NCBI GenBank assembly: GCA_036023115.1
Contig: JAYKKT010000089.1
Location: 18,781,001-18,845,000 of the forward strand
Direction of reading: 5' to 3'
DNA from: Brasenia schreberi
Taxonomy: Eukaryota > Streptophyta > Magnoliopsida > Nymphaeales > Cabombaceae
Length of the DNA stretch: 64,000 bases
Shown here: piece by piece, positions 44,501-54,511 of the stretch
Layout of the letters: every line of letters begins with the position of its first letter
Position numbering within the stretch: position 1 is the first letter of the stretch
The notes under the pieces: generated by a model
What the model was told of the DNA's origin: nothing
Seen by the model: only the letters and a program-made list of their open reading frames with translations
Databases searched by the model: none
Position numbers and translations under genes: made by a program

Positions 44501-47500
44501 TCTTGACACACCTGTGGAAGGTGGATGGCACAGCGCACAAACTGTGTATCCAGGGTCTTCCCAGCAATAGGTTATAATGGGGGTGGATGTCCAAGACATG
44601 GAACACCCCCGTGTGTTCGATCCCTCCCATTTCCATTGGGAGTTCGATGGATCCTAAAGGCCTAGACGCATTCCCATCGTATCCAGTGATAACGATGGGG
44701 CTTGGGTTCACTGAAGTCAAGGTGACTCCGATTTTGTACGCCACATGAAGTGGAAGGATGTTGAGCCCTCCTCCACCATCGACTAGGCACCTATCCAAAG
44801 AGTGGTTGTTTAGAACCACCTCGATATGCAGGGCCTGGTTATGGGTTTCGTAGGGTCTATCTATATCATCTTCCGAAAAGGTGATGGGCGATTTTGCTCC
44901 TAATAAAGCCACTTGGGCAGACAAGGATTCCGGACTTATGTTCGAATCAACCTTGGCCCTTTCTAGAATTTTCTCTAAGACAAGTCTATGCCTAGGCGAG
45001 GTTTTGATAAGCTCTAAGATAGACATGTGAATAGGAATCTTTGAAAGGTGGTTTTCGAAATCATAAGGATTTAGGATGACTTTGTCCTTATCTGCTTTTG
45101 GCAGACCACTAGGGATACATGCTTTTGAGGGGCCAGGCACACTGACCACCTTTTGAGCACCTTGAAGGTGCGGGGGTTGATAGATCCTCCCGGATCTAGT
45201 GACTTCCCCCACGACCAGCCTAGGGTTTGCGCTAGACTTGGCTCTAAGGATGAGCTGAGGAGAACCTTGGATTTTCAAAACTGGTTTTGTCGGGGTTTCC
45301 ACTTTTTGTGGTCCCCGAATGACGACTTGGGCGGGCCTCTTGTATAATACAAGGATGGGCGCACAAGCAGGTCGACCAGGTTCTGGCTTTTGCGCTAGTT
45401 CCTTGGAAATGGTGAGGGTACATACCTCCTTTCCTTTCCCACTGCCACTGGCGTGTTTGGGAAAGGGTTCCTTGAAGATAGCTTGAGGTGGCTCAGGTTC
45501 CGCAGTGACCTGGAGCCGGCCTTCTGCTATCAAGTTCTCAATTTTATTTAAAAGAGAGAAGCATCGTTTGGTATCATGGCCTTTGAGCCGATGATACTTG
45601 CAAAATCGGTTTAAATACCCCCCTTTGGACGTAACTCCTTCGGGGATTTCAGGGAGTTCGATCATGCCCTGGGCAAGTAAGAGGTCTAGGACCTCCGACA
45701 CAGGTTGCCCCAGCGGAGTGTACTCCTGTTTTTCAATTGGTTTTGAAAAATTGCGTTCTCTCTTATTTTCTATTTTTTCAAAATTTTTGGAAGTGCCTGC
45801 CATGCCCGGATCCACCCGGACATTGGCGATTTTATGGGGCTTTGCCCCTTTGTCCGTCGTGGGCAGCCCATATGCGATGGGCTTTTCCAAACGGGTTTTT
45901 GGAACGACACTTCCTTTCCATAAGTGATCGTATGTCCCTTTTCGCAAGTTGGTTTCGAAAAGGGAGGCCTTTTTGATCAACTTATGGAAAGTTGAAATCT
46001 CATGGAGCGAGAGAAGGGTTTTTAACTCGCTTTTAAAATTATCCAGGATGAGCATTACTGCGCATCCTTCGGATATGGGCTCTCGCACTTGGTGCAAAAG
46101 AGACCTCCATCTTATAATGAAGGCATGGACGTCTTCGTTCATGCCTTGCTTTGTATCCCTTAAGGTATTCAGGGTTGGCGTGACTTCCACGTTGTGTGCA
46201 AATCTTTGCATAAAGCAGTTCACTAACTCTTCAAAAGTAGCGAACTGGCTTAAGTCGTAGGAAGCCAGCCATTTGGCAGCTGTGCCTTTAAGGGATAGAG
46301 GGAACCAATACACCCATTTCATCGAGTCCTTTTTCTTCTTGTGGGCTCGACGTGAGAAAAGCTGCAAGTGAGACCTAGGGTCTCCCATGCCATCATACCG
46401 ATGGAAGTTCGGTATTTCATCGTCACTGTCTGTTTCGTAATCCATAGGAAGGAAATCAGACAGGGCGTAGCTTCTTTTCTCTTTATTCTGCCCTTTCAGC
46501 AGTTGCTGTAGGGCTTTACGGTCCTTTTGTGTGAAGGACTCGTGGTATTGGTTGCCTTCCATTATGGAGGCCTCTTTTTGCTTGCGAGGTTTTTCAAATT
46601 TCTTTTTAGGCCTTTGTTCACCGTTCGATGAACATGAATCGCCTACTTCAGCCTCTTGGCTGAGAGCATCGATTTTGGCCTCAAACTCCCTTCTCAAGTC
46701 CTCGATTTCATCTAGTTTTATTTTGTTTTTGAAAATCCTCCTAGAGTGAGAACTTGATGCGCATGAGCCTTGGCTCGACACTTCACTTGGATTGGATTTT
46801 GACATGCTTTTCAAGCTTTTTCAAAATTTCCTAAGTACAAGCAAAGAAAACAAGTTAAAACGACACCTTTTTACAAAATTTTCGCAAGACTTCTACAAGT
46901 AAACTCGATTTTTGAAAAGGCTCACGTCCCACCGGGCGTGCCAATCTCTGTTGACGCGCGAAAATCCCCGCCTCTTCGTCCCTTTCGGGGCTTGGAGTGG
47001 ATCTTCTCGTGCGTCTAAGGCCTATGTATACAAATAGGGCGTGCCAGCTAGCTTACTTAAGCTAGCGAAGATATATTTAACACTGACTTCTAAACGTGGC
47101 GACTGTGAGCAAGTAAGCTCTTGTCGTCGCAGACCTTCTTGCACCGATGCGCAAGGGTCAGTCTGTACGCTTTGCAAAAATCGAGTTTTGGAGAGAAAGT
47201 CTACGAAGCGGTTCGAGGTGTCTATTTCGGGTCTTCAGGATGCGATTTGCATATTTTAGATCACGTGGATTTGCACGTGCCTAAGTCTTTTCTTTTATCC
47301 CTTTTCGGGCCACCTAGTTTGTGTGTTATGAACACTCCACTACATGGGCGAATTCGAGCGGGGCTTGCTTTGATGCAATATGCGTCCTACCTCGTGGTAT
47401 GGCGTAGATGCAATGCAAACTCACACTACTCCAAAGGGAAAACCCGAAATGTAAAGACAATACTGAAGGGAAATAACAGAAGGGAAATAACCGAAGGGAA

Positions 47501-50500
47501 ATAACCGAAGGGAAATAACCGAAGGGAGATATGTATATATCTTATATATATGAGCCCTTACTCGGGTCTTGCAAATAAGAGCGAAGGCTCAATGTGGGTG
47601 CGTGCTTGAATTGAAAGACTTACACACACGACATGAATTTAAACCCAAATATAAATTGCAGTATGGCCTTGACTAAGGTCTTGGGAGTAAGAGCGAAAGC
47701 TCAATGTGTGTGAGAGTGCTTGAATTGAAGTACTACACACACGACATGAAATGAAACCCAAATATAACTGCAATAAGGCCTTTACTAAGGTCTTGGGAGT
47801 AAGAGCGAAGGCTCAATGTGTGTGAAAGTGCTTGAATTGAAAGACTTACTCACACGACATGAAATGAAACCCAAATAGTATAGGTCGGCCCTTACTTGGG
47901 TCTTTCAAATAAGAGCGAAAGCTCAATGTGTGTGAGAGTGCTTGAATTGAAAGACTTACTCACACGACAAGAAATGAAACCCAAATAGTATAGGTCGGCC
48001 CTTACTTGGGTCTTGCAACTAAGAGCGAAAGATCAATGTGTGTGAGAGTGCTTGAATTGAAAGACTTACTCACATGACAAGAAATGAAACCCAAATAGTA
48101 TAGGTCGACCCTTACTTGGGTCTTGCAACTAAGAGCGAAAGCTCAATGTGTGTGAGTGTTTGAATTGAAAGACAACGCACCCAACTTAAACAAAACCCTT
48201 CGAAAATGAAAGTATATATGTACACTTATATATTAGGGGCTGATTAGGCCCGTGTGTGTTCAAAATCGTGCACGGCTAAGAGAGTGCACGTGTGTGGTTG
48301 TGCCAAGCCACGTTATTACAAGCGGGGGGAGACTATGCTCCGTTATTACAACCCCGTATCAAATTGAATCTCAAGCAAGTATACAACTAAGGACCGAGTT
48401 TAGACACTTACGAGTAGCTGGTCCGTAGATGTCTTGCTTGGGCATGGACTTGGCTTTGGGCTGCAAACGGGAGCTCCGCGAAGGTAGGTGATCAAAGGTG
48501 CTGGCCGGCTGCAAGTGGGGCGCGGGATAGGCGCCTCGAAGGTGGCTGGTGGCAAGTAGATGGCGCCTCCAAGTAGGGGGTTTAAAGTGGCTGAATAAGT
48601 GGGTTCTTAGGGTCACTAGGGAGTTTTGAGTATAGGGAAACTGGACCTAGAAGGTGAGCTAGTGGGAAGGCCGAATAGGACACCTAGGGGAAGGCCGAAT
48701 GGGAAAGGATGGCTAGGTAGTGGCCGGCAGCTTGGGTTATACTAGGTTCGGCTAGGTTAAAGTGTGGCAAAGGGCTGAGATGAAGGTAGGATGGGTGGCT
48801 AAGAGTGGAGAGGTGGTAGAGAGGGGCTTTGAGGGAGTTTGGGGTACTTACCGAATGGGGAGAGGTGGCGGATGAAGTGGGAAGCAGGCGGGCAGGTGGC
48901 TGTTGGCTGGTTCGGTTGGGTGGAGGTGATGGCGTCCGGCTGAGGGATGGTGGTGGTGGATGGAAGAGGGAAGGTGGCGGTGCAGGTGGAGCTGATGGAG
49001 AGTGGAGCAGGCGGACAGGTTGGAGAGTGGAGTCGGCTGGGCTGTGGTGAGGGCTCCCCTTAGAAAACCCGCCCACAAAGGGGAGGGGTTTAAATAGGGA
49101 ATGGGTAGGTCGGTTAGGGCTGGGCTGAGGGTAGTGGTTAGGTGGTTTAGGTAGGGTGGTATGTAGATAAGGTGGGCTGGAAAGGGTTGGGCCAGATATT
49201 TTAAAACTAGGGGTTTGGGTAAATCGTGGGCTAAGGGTGGTTTAGGGGTTTAGGGCTAGGTTAGGTGGTTGGGTTTTAGGGTGAGGTTTAGTGAGCTAGG
49301 TTAGGTGATTAGGCTAGGTTTAGGCTAGGATTAGGGAAATTAATCTAGGTTTAGGGAAGGATTAGGGAAGTGGGTTAGGTGATTAGGTTGGGATTAGGCC
49401 GGGATTAGGGAAGTGGGTTAGGTGATTAGGTTCAGATTAGGGGGGATTAGGGGTTTAGGCTAGGATTAGGCATTTTGGGTTAGGTTTAGGTGAGGGAGCT
49501 CCCTTAGCATGGCCCATAGACCTTGATCACCCCCTGTTGGTGCAGCCCTAGGTTAGGTTTTAGCTAATTACAAGCTTAAACCCACTCAATTAGGCTAACC
49601 CACATGATTAAACCCAAACTTGACACACAAGTCAAGCTTTAATACAACACTCTTGATATTTTTCACCCCCACTCTCTCTCATGCCCAATATCCCACGTGA
49701 ATTTCAAGTGGGCCCCACCTCCATTTATGAGAAGGTGATGTGGGCCATGGATATGGATATTGGATTGGATCTTTGGATCCAAATCCAAATCCAAGTCCAC
49801 ATATGGGTTTGGATTGGAATCTGGATATATATGGTCCAGATCCAATCCAAACTGAACTCTGACTCCTTCGAGCTGGGTTCGAAACGGACGATTCGTGCGG
49901 GGCCTGACAGCATCAGTACTCCGTCTGCGTTGGGTCTTCGCCAACATGGTCGTTCGCCTCCGTTTCTGCCTTCCGGAGATGACTTCAAATGCTATCTTGG
50001 TAAGAACAGGGTCTTGGACGTTCGAGATCCTGGGGTGTGAATCAGATACAAGAGTTGTTGTGCCGGGCTTGACATGTGCTCCGGTTCCGGGCTCTTCTTG
50101 GCTCTCCTGGTCCTGTCTTGATCAGGCCAAACCAGTTCGGGGTTTCAAAACATGTTTTAAAAGGGTTTTCAAAAGCTATATCATATGTTTTTGAAAGATA
50201 AAGTTTAAAACATATATACAGGGTTGTCTGGAAGGCTCCTGGGTTTCCAAACTCAAAATGGCCCTTTGGGGCTGCTTTGTATAAAACCAGATGGATTTTG
50301 AGAAATTCGTGGGATTTCAGGGTGTTTACATCCACGCACGACGTAAGGGCCATCCCACTTGGGCCGCCACTTTCCAAGTGGATGTGGGCCACGATGGTGG
50401 ATGATTTTTAAAACGAGCTCTCCCACTTCAAAGTGGCGAGGTTTCATATGTTTCTCATAATGTCGGGCGATCCTTTGCCGGTATGCGTGAGCATGGTCCA

Positions 50501-51709
50501 TAGCAAGGAGTCGCCTCTCATCTAATAGATCTAGTTCGGCCATCCTAGCATGCTGAAGCGTCTCTAGGGGGAGGTCGAGTGCAATGGATGTATGAAATGA
50601 ATGCAGACGTGTATGGATGGGGAGAACGACATTTGTGCCGTAAACCAACTCAAAAGGCATGGCATTTGTGGGAGTGCGGATGGAAGTCCTATAAGCCCAT
50701 AAGGCTTCATCCAACTTCTCGTGCCATGTTCTACCCTTCTCTAAGGTTTTCTCAACAATGCTGATGAGAGTCTTGTTGGTGGCTTCGGCTTGGCCGTTGC
50801 CTTGAGGGTAGTAAGGCGATGAGAAGTGATGATTTATGCCATACTTGTTGCACAGTTTGACCATCCGCTCATTTTTAAATGGGGTGCCATTATCGGACAC
50901 AAGATCTCTTGGAATTCCAAATCGAGCCAAGATGTTTTTCCTAATGAAGGCCACCACATGTTGTCCCTGGACATTTGTCAGGGAGGCGGCTTCGACCCAC
51001 TTGGAAAAATACTCAGTGGCTGCTAAAATGAACCTATGTCCGTTTGAGGCCTTTGGAAAAATTGGTCCTACGATATCAAATGCCCACATGGTGAATGGCC
51101 AGGGGCTGACCACGGAATGCAGTGATGATGAGGGGATATGGATGGCGTGACCATGCACTTGACACGGGTGACACTTCCTAACATGATCGTGGCAGTCCTT
51201 TCTCAGGGTAGACCAAAAATAACCTGCTTTAAGTATTTTCATTGTCATCATGTTGGCATTGACATGACCTCCACATTCTCCATCGTGGAATTCGTGCATA
51301 ACAATCCTAGCCTCCTCTAGGTCGACGCATCTTAGTAAGATGCCAGTAAAACTCTTTTTGTACAGAACCCCTCCCAAAATCGTGTATCGGTTGGAAATTT
51401 TTCGGATGAATGCCTTATCTTTAGATGTGGCATCCTCAGTGAATCCCCCATTTTCTAGAAAATTCTTTATGTCATAAAACCAAGGTTTTTCATCAGAATC
51501 AGGGTTATTTTGGCAAATTTGCAAATCGTGTATGGAATGAGTGGGTGAGTGCCATATTTCAAGGGGTCTGGTTCCCAAAGTGGGATCGACCCTTAGGGCT
51601 GAACCCAAGGATGAGAGGGCATCAGCGATGCCATTATCCTCTCTTCCTACATGTGTGAGAGTACACGATTGGAACGACTCGACCAGTCGAGTGGCCAATT
51701 CGTGGTATG
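35547..51709 (-). CDS. pol: Partial pol of element D: end of second RNase H and complete integrase, interrupted by element E
   Basis: Two pieces belong together: 51709-50331 and, after E and its target duplication, 35623-35547. The first piece is open throughout and begins in the last part of the second RNase H (HELATRLVESFQ.., IADALSSLG). It continues through the integrase: zinc-binding HDGECGGH..CHPC, catalytic D (WAFDIVGP), D (LVSDNGTPF) and E (GQAEATNK), and the C-terminal HPLGKWRPKWDGPYVV domain; no chromodomain. The short piece ends DPINI then TAG, about 7 codons before E and F end. The remainder of pol and gag is right of F, outside the window. The gene is split, so it cannot be expressed whole. 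Confidence 0.85.
35624..38960 (-). repeat. 3' LTR of element E
   Basis: 3337 bp, beginning TGTTGACGCGCG and ending GGTGTTTACA on the plus strand. Stem-loop 2 is at 35722-35741, stem-loop 1 about 35803-35840, the hairpin array about 36225-36830, the donor (GTAAGTG) at 37042, the GGTTTAGG-rich region 37730-38130, a TATA-like CATAAATGG near 38349-38357, and the GATCCAAATCC array 38384-38480. Compared with the 5' LTR it lacks 31 nt at about 36983, removing the core motif, and one 14-nt AACCGAAGGGAAAT copy near 36170. Confidence 0.92.
38961..40131 (-). other. 3' non-coding internal region of element E
   Basis: The polypurine tract abuts the LTR at 38960/38961 (AATGCCCCTCTTT), followed by the inverted repeat 38974-39003. 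An AATCCTA/TAGGATT repeat lies at about 39518-39543, and the conserved 30-nt element at 39598-39627, here with one arm changed (CACGTGG). No ORF. It lies between the pol stop and the 3' LTR. Confidence 0.85.
40132..43908 (-). pseudogene. pol: ORF2/pol of element E: RT, two RNase H domains, integrase; inactivated
   Basis: The ATG at 43908 aligns with F's ORF2 start, but small indels stop that frame after 7 codons; the frame is open again from an in-frame ATG at 43818. Order: a Lys-rich N-terminus, RT (residues about 195-385 from 43818, YVDD at 348-351), a Ty3-type RNase H lacking its usual first Asp (LYISVHVNALGALL), a second archaeal-like RNase H, integrase with HHCC zinc site and D, D, E residues, ending LKKYHV. 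Premature stops are TGA 42223-42225, TAA 41407-41409 and TGA 40360-40362, each alignable to an Arg or Gln codon in F or D. The first catalytic Asp of the second RNase H is Asn (MHFNGA; F has MHFDGA). Confidence 0.92.
43935..46805 (-). CDS. gag-pr: ORF1 of element E: Gag-protease polyprotein with G-patch-like tail
   Basis: An open frame of 956 codons from the ATG at 46805. The N-terminus is Ser-rich with a charged coiled-coil-like LDEIEDLRREFEAKIDAL (about 31-49). The retrotransposon gag core spans about 160-285, and the zinc knuckle CKYHRLKGHDTKRC (about 402-415) has C-x2-H-x4-H-x4-C spacing. The aspartic protease active site LVDGGGGLNIL (about 674-684) uses DGG rather than D-S/T-G, with LLLGRPWIHS as the C-terminal hydrophobic-hydrophobic-Gly motif. 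A G-patch-like SWNMLLNMGY..NQG..EPILP..YGIGY lies at about 882-921. It forms and matures the particle. ORF2 starts 27 nt downstream in another frame. It is the only full-length undamaged ORF1 in the window. Confidence 0.93.
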   Translation of the reverse strand: MSKSNPSEVSSQGSCASSSHSRRIFKNKIKLDEIEDLRREFEAKIDALSQEAEVGDSCSSNGEQRPKKKFEKPRKQKEASIMEGNQYHESFTQKDRKALQQLLKGQNKEKRSYALSDFLPMDYETDSDDEIPNFHRYDGMGDPRSHLQLFSRRAHKKKKDSMKWVYWFPLSLKGTAAKWLASYDLSQFATFEELVNCFMQRFAHNVEVTPTLNTLRDTKQGMNEDVHAFIIRWRSLLHQVREPISEGCAVMLILDNFKSELKTLLSLHEISTFHKLIKKASLFETNLRKGTYDHLWKGSVVPKTRLEKPIAYGLPTTDKGAKPHKIANVRVDPGMAGTSKNFEKIENKRERNFSKPIEKQEYTPLGQPVSEVLDLLLAQGMIELPEIPEGVTSKGGYLNRFCKYHRLKGHDTKRCFSLLNKIENLIAEGRLQVTAEPEPPQAIFKEPFPKHASGSGKGKEVCTLTISKELAQKPEPGRPACAPILVLYKRPAQVVIRGPQKVETPTKPVLKIQGSPQLILRAKSSANPRLVVGEVTRSGRIYQPPHLQGAQKVVSVPGPSKACIPSGLPKADKDKVILNPYDFENHLSKIPIHMSILELIKTSPRHRLVLEKILERAKVDSNISPESLSAQVALLGAKSPITFSEDDIDRPYETHNQALHIEVVLNNHSLDRCLVDGGGGLNILPLHVAYKIGVTLTSVNPSPIVITGYDGNASRPLGSIELPMEMGGIEHTGVFHVLDIHPHYNLLLGRPWIHSLCAVPSTFHRCVKIPFRDQVVVILGESHPQLQGIINSPCLSSSQAHEANLGQIMVEPPRLVLNNPRKVVYVKGPPKTGPLPTLILLGKPKRSLFPKPLDKRPYEPNMDDSMFQDHDLYPIFSKNKRSWNMLLNMGYTPYKSLRTQNQGLLEPILPRANPSRYGIGYTPRIPPEPPPVTTWVKGAPEPVLEETYDLDLLFRV
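46831..46853 (-). promoter_or_regulatory. Putative 3' splice site before ORF1 of E
   Basis: Minus strand: a pyrimidine-rich TTGTTTTCTTTGCTTG followed by TACTTAG|G, 25 nt before the ORF1 ATG. The same sequence is kept in F (54706-54727). It pairs logically with the GTAAGTG donor in the LTR at 48411. Confidence 0.5.
46926..46943 (-). promoter_or_regulatory. Primer-binding site of element E
   Basis: Minus strand TGGCACGCCCGGTGGGAC, separated from the LTR end at 46949 by 5 nt. Confidence 0.92.
46949..50330 (-). repeat. 5' LTR of element E
   Basis: 3382 bp with the same order as the 3' LTR: stem-loop 2 47047-47066, stem-loop 1 about 47130-47165, the hairpin array about 47560-48170, the intact core motif 48309-48358, the donor at 48411, a TATA-like site near 49719-49727, and the GATCCAAATCC array 49754-49850. 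The Pro/His-rich frame at 48684-49076 lies in the putative leader between promoter and donor. It is low-complexity and I do not call it a gene. Confidence 0.92.
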
Positions 51710-53270
51710 TGTAAACACCCCGAAATCCCACGAATTTCTCAAATCCATCTGGTTTTGTAAAAGCAGCCCCAAAGGGCCATTTTGAGTCTGGAAACCCAGG
51801 AGCCTTCCAGACAACCCTGTACACATGTTTTGAACTCTGTATTTCGAAAACATACAATATGGCTTTTAAAACCTTTTTAAAAAACATGTTTTGGAACCCC
51901 GAAGCAGCTTGGCCTAATCCAGACAGGACCAGGAGAGCTAAGGAGAGCCCGGAACTGGAGCACATGTTGAGCCCGGAACAGCAACTCTCGTATCAAATCC
52001 ACACCCCCAGGATCTCGAACATCCAAAACCCTATTATAATCGAAACATTGTTTGAAGTCATCTCCGGAAGGCGAAAACAGAGGCGGACGATCATGTTGGC
52101 GAAGACCCAACGCAAACAGAGTACTGATGCTGTCAGGCCCCGCACAAACCGTTCATTTTGAACACAGCTCGAAGGAGTCAGAGTTCAGTTTGGATCGGAT
52201 CTGGACCATATATATCCAGATCCCAATCCAAACCCATGTATGGACTTGGATTTGGATTTGGATTCAAAAATCCAATCCAATATCCATATCCATGGCCCAC
52301 ATCACCTTCTCATAAATGGAGGTGGGGCCCACTTGAATTTCACGTGGGATTATGGGCATGAGAGAGAGTGGGGGTGGATAAGATCAAGTGTGTGTTGTAA
52401 TTAAGCTTGACTTGTGTGTCAAGTTTGGGGTTAATCATGTGGGTTAGCCTAATTAAGTGGGTTTAAGCTTGTAATTAGCCAAAACCTAACCTAGGGTTGC
52501 ACCAACATGATGTGGTTAAGGTCTATGGGCCATGCAAAGGGAGCTCCTTCACCTAAACCTAACCAAAAACACCTAATCCTAGCCTTCCACCCTAATCCGG
52601 CCCCAATCTGAGCCTAATCACCTAACCCACTTCCCTAATCCCGACCTAATCCCAACCTAATCACCTAACCCACTTCCCTAATCCTTCCCTAAACCTAGGT
52701 TAATTTCCCTAAACCTAGCCTAATCCTAGACTAATCACCTAACCTAGCTCACTAAACCTCACCCTAGAACCAACCCACCTAACTAAACCCTAAACCTCTA
52801 AACCACCCCTAGCCCACAACCTACCCAAACCACTTGTATTTAAAATATCTGGCCCTACCCTTTCCAGCCCACCTTATCATCATACCACCCTACCTTACAC
52901 CACTCCTAGCCACTCTAACTACGCGCCACCATTAAGTCCCCCGAGTCGGCCACTCCAACCGACTGTCATTTCATTCGGCCACCCTAGTAGCCCGCCAACC
53001 CTAGGTGATCCGTTAAACCTTCCCTTTGGTTCACCCTTTGCACAACTTACCTTAAAACTAAACCCTATCCTTAGTGACCATACTTAGGTCCTTTAACCCA
53101 ACCCACCAAAAAGAGCCCCTCCTTAGCAGTCGGCCATCTTCAAGGCGCCCTTCTCGTGCACCCAAGGCATCCGGCCAGCACCTCCCCTTGCCGTTCAACC
53201 TCATGGAGCTCCCTTTTGCAGCCCAAGGCGAAGGCCAAGCCCACGCTCAAGCAAGGCATCTTCGGACCAG

Positions 53271-53283
53271 CTATTAGTAAGTG
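53271..53283 (+). promoter_or_regulatory. Conserved 5' splice donor in LTR F
   Basis: GGACCAGCTATTA|GTAAGTG. The GGACCAGCTA stem with GTAAGTG recurs in S (12994), both B copies (15097 and 22705), A (7953) and both E LTRs (37042 and 48411). D (32411) keeps GTAAGTG in a different context and C (9933) has GTAAGTC. It matches the plant donor consensus. Confidence 0.55.
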
Positions 53284-54392
53284 CCTAACTTGGTCTTTAG
53301 TTGTATACTTGCTTGAGATTCAATTCGATATGGGGTTGTAATAACGGAGCATAGTCTCCCCCCGCTTGTAATAACATGGCTTGGCACACCCACACACGTG
53401 CACTCTCTTAGTTGTGCACGATTTTGAACACACACGGGCCTAATCAGCCCCTAATACATAAGTATATACATATACTTTAATTTTTGTAGGGTTCTGCTTA
53501 AGTTGGGTGTGTTGTCTTTCAATTCAAACACTCACACACATTGAGCCTTCGCTCTTACTTGAAAGACCCAAGTAAGGGCCGACCTATACTATTTGGGTTT
53601 TCATTTCATGTCGTGTGTGTAATTCTTTCAATTCAAGCACTCACACACATTGAGCCTTCGCTCTTATTTGAAAGACCCAAGTAAGGGCCGACCTATACTA
53701 TTTGGGTTTTCATTTCATGTCGTGTGTGTAAGTCTTTCAATTCAAGCACTCACACACATTGAGCCTTCGCTCTTATTTGAAAGACCCAAATAAGGGCCGT
53801 GTTATACTATTTGGGTTTAATTTCATGTTGTGTGCGTAGTACTTCAATTCAAGCACTCACACACATTGAGCTTTCGCTCTTATTCCCAAGACCTTAATCA
53901 AGGCCATACTGCAAGTTATATTTGGGTTTAAATTTCATATCGTGTGTGTAAGCCTTTCAATTCAAGCACGCACCCACATTGAGCCTTCGCTCTTATTTGC
54001 AAGACCCGAGTAAGGGCCCATATACATACTCTATATACATATCTCCCTTCGGCATTTACATTACAAGTCATTTCCCTTCGGTTATTTCCCTTCGGCATTG
54101 TCTTTACATTCGGGTTTTCCCTTTGGAGTAGTGTGAGTTTGCATTGCATCTACGCCATACCACGAGGTAGGACGCATATTGCATCAAAGCAAGCCCCGCT
54201 CAAATTCGCCCATGTAGTGGAGTGTTCATAACACACAAACTAGGTGGCCCGAAAAGGGATAAAAGGAAAGACTTAGGCATGTGCAAATCCACGTGATCTA
54301 AAATTTGCAATCGCATCTAAAAGACCCGAATTAGACACCTCGAACCGCTTCGTAGGCTTTCTATCCCAAAAACTCGATTTTTGCAAAGCGTA

Positions 54393-54428
54393 CAGACTGA
54401 CCCTTGCGCATCGGTGCAAGAAGGTCTG
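54393..54428 (+). ncRNA. Conserved stem-loop 1 in the LTR 3' region (F copy)
   Basis: An inner stem CTTGCGC / GTGCAAG with loop ATCG, flanked by CAGACTGACC and AAGGTCTG, which can close an outer stem. Its counterpart is in every LTR of the window, and several changes preserve pairing (see findings). This is a cis-acting structure within the element RNA, not a separate RNA gene. Confidence 0.65.
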
Positions 54429-54491
54429 CGACGACAAGAGCTCACTTGCTCACAGTCGCCACGATTAGAAGTCAGTTTAAAATATATCTTC

Positions 54492-54511
54492 GCTAGCTTA
54501 GGTAAGCTAGC
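54492..54511 (+). ncRNA. Conserved stem-loop 2 in the LTR 3' region (F copy)
   Basis: GCTAGCTTAGGTAAGCTAGC folds into a stem of 8-9 bp about 65 nt after stem-loop 1 and about 100 nt before the LTR end. Counterparts exist in all LTRs here. Confidence 0.65.

Larger units (their letters stand above)
35624..50330 (-). mobile_element. Element E: complete autonomous-type Tat-like Ty3/Gypsy element, minus strand
   Basis: 14,707 bp: 5' LTR 46949-50330, PBS 46926-46943, ORF1 46805-43935, ORF2/pol 43908-40132 (inactivated), 3' non-coding region with polypurine tract, 3' LTR 35624-38960. Target flanks are TCCAT (35619-35623) and TCCAC (50331-50335) inside D's integrase. The two LTRs look about 99% identical apart from two indels, so E is young. 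It is the most complete element in the window and the reference for the others. Confidence 0.93.

Noticed and set aside
35624..50330. Segmental duplication 35.6-39.0 kb versus 46.9-50.3 kb
   Set aside because: PBS, polypurine tract and target flanks show that the two copies are the LTRs of element E.
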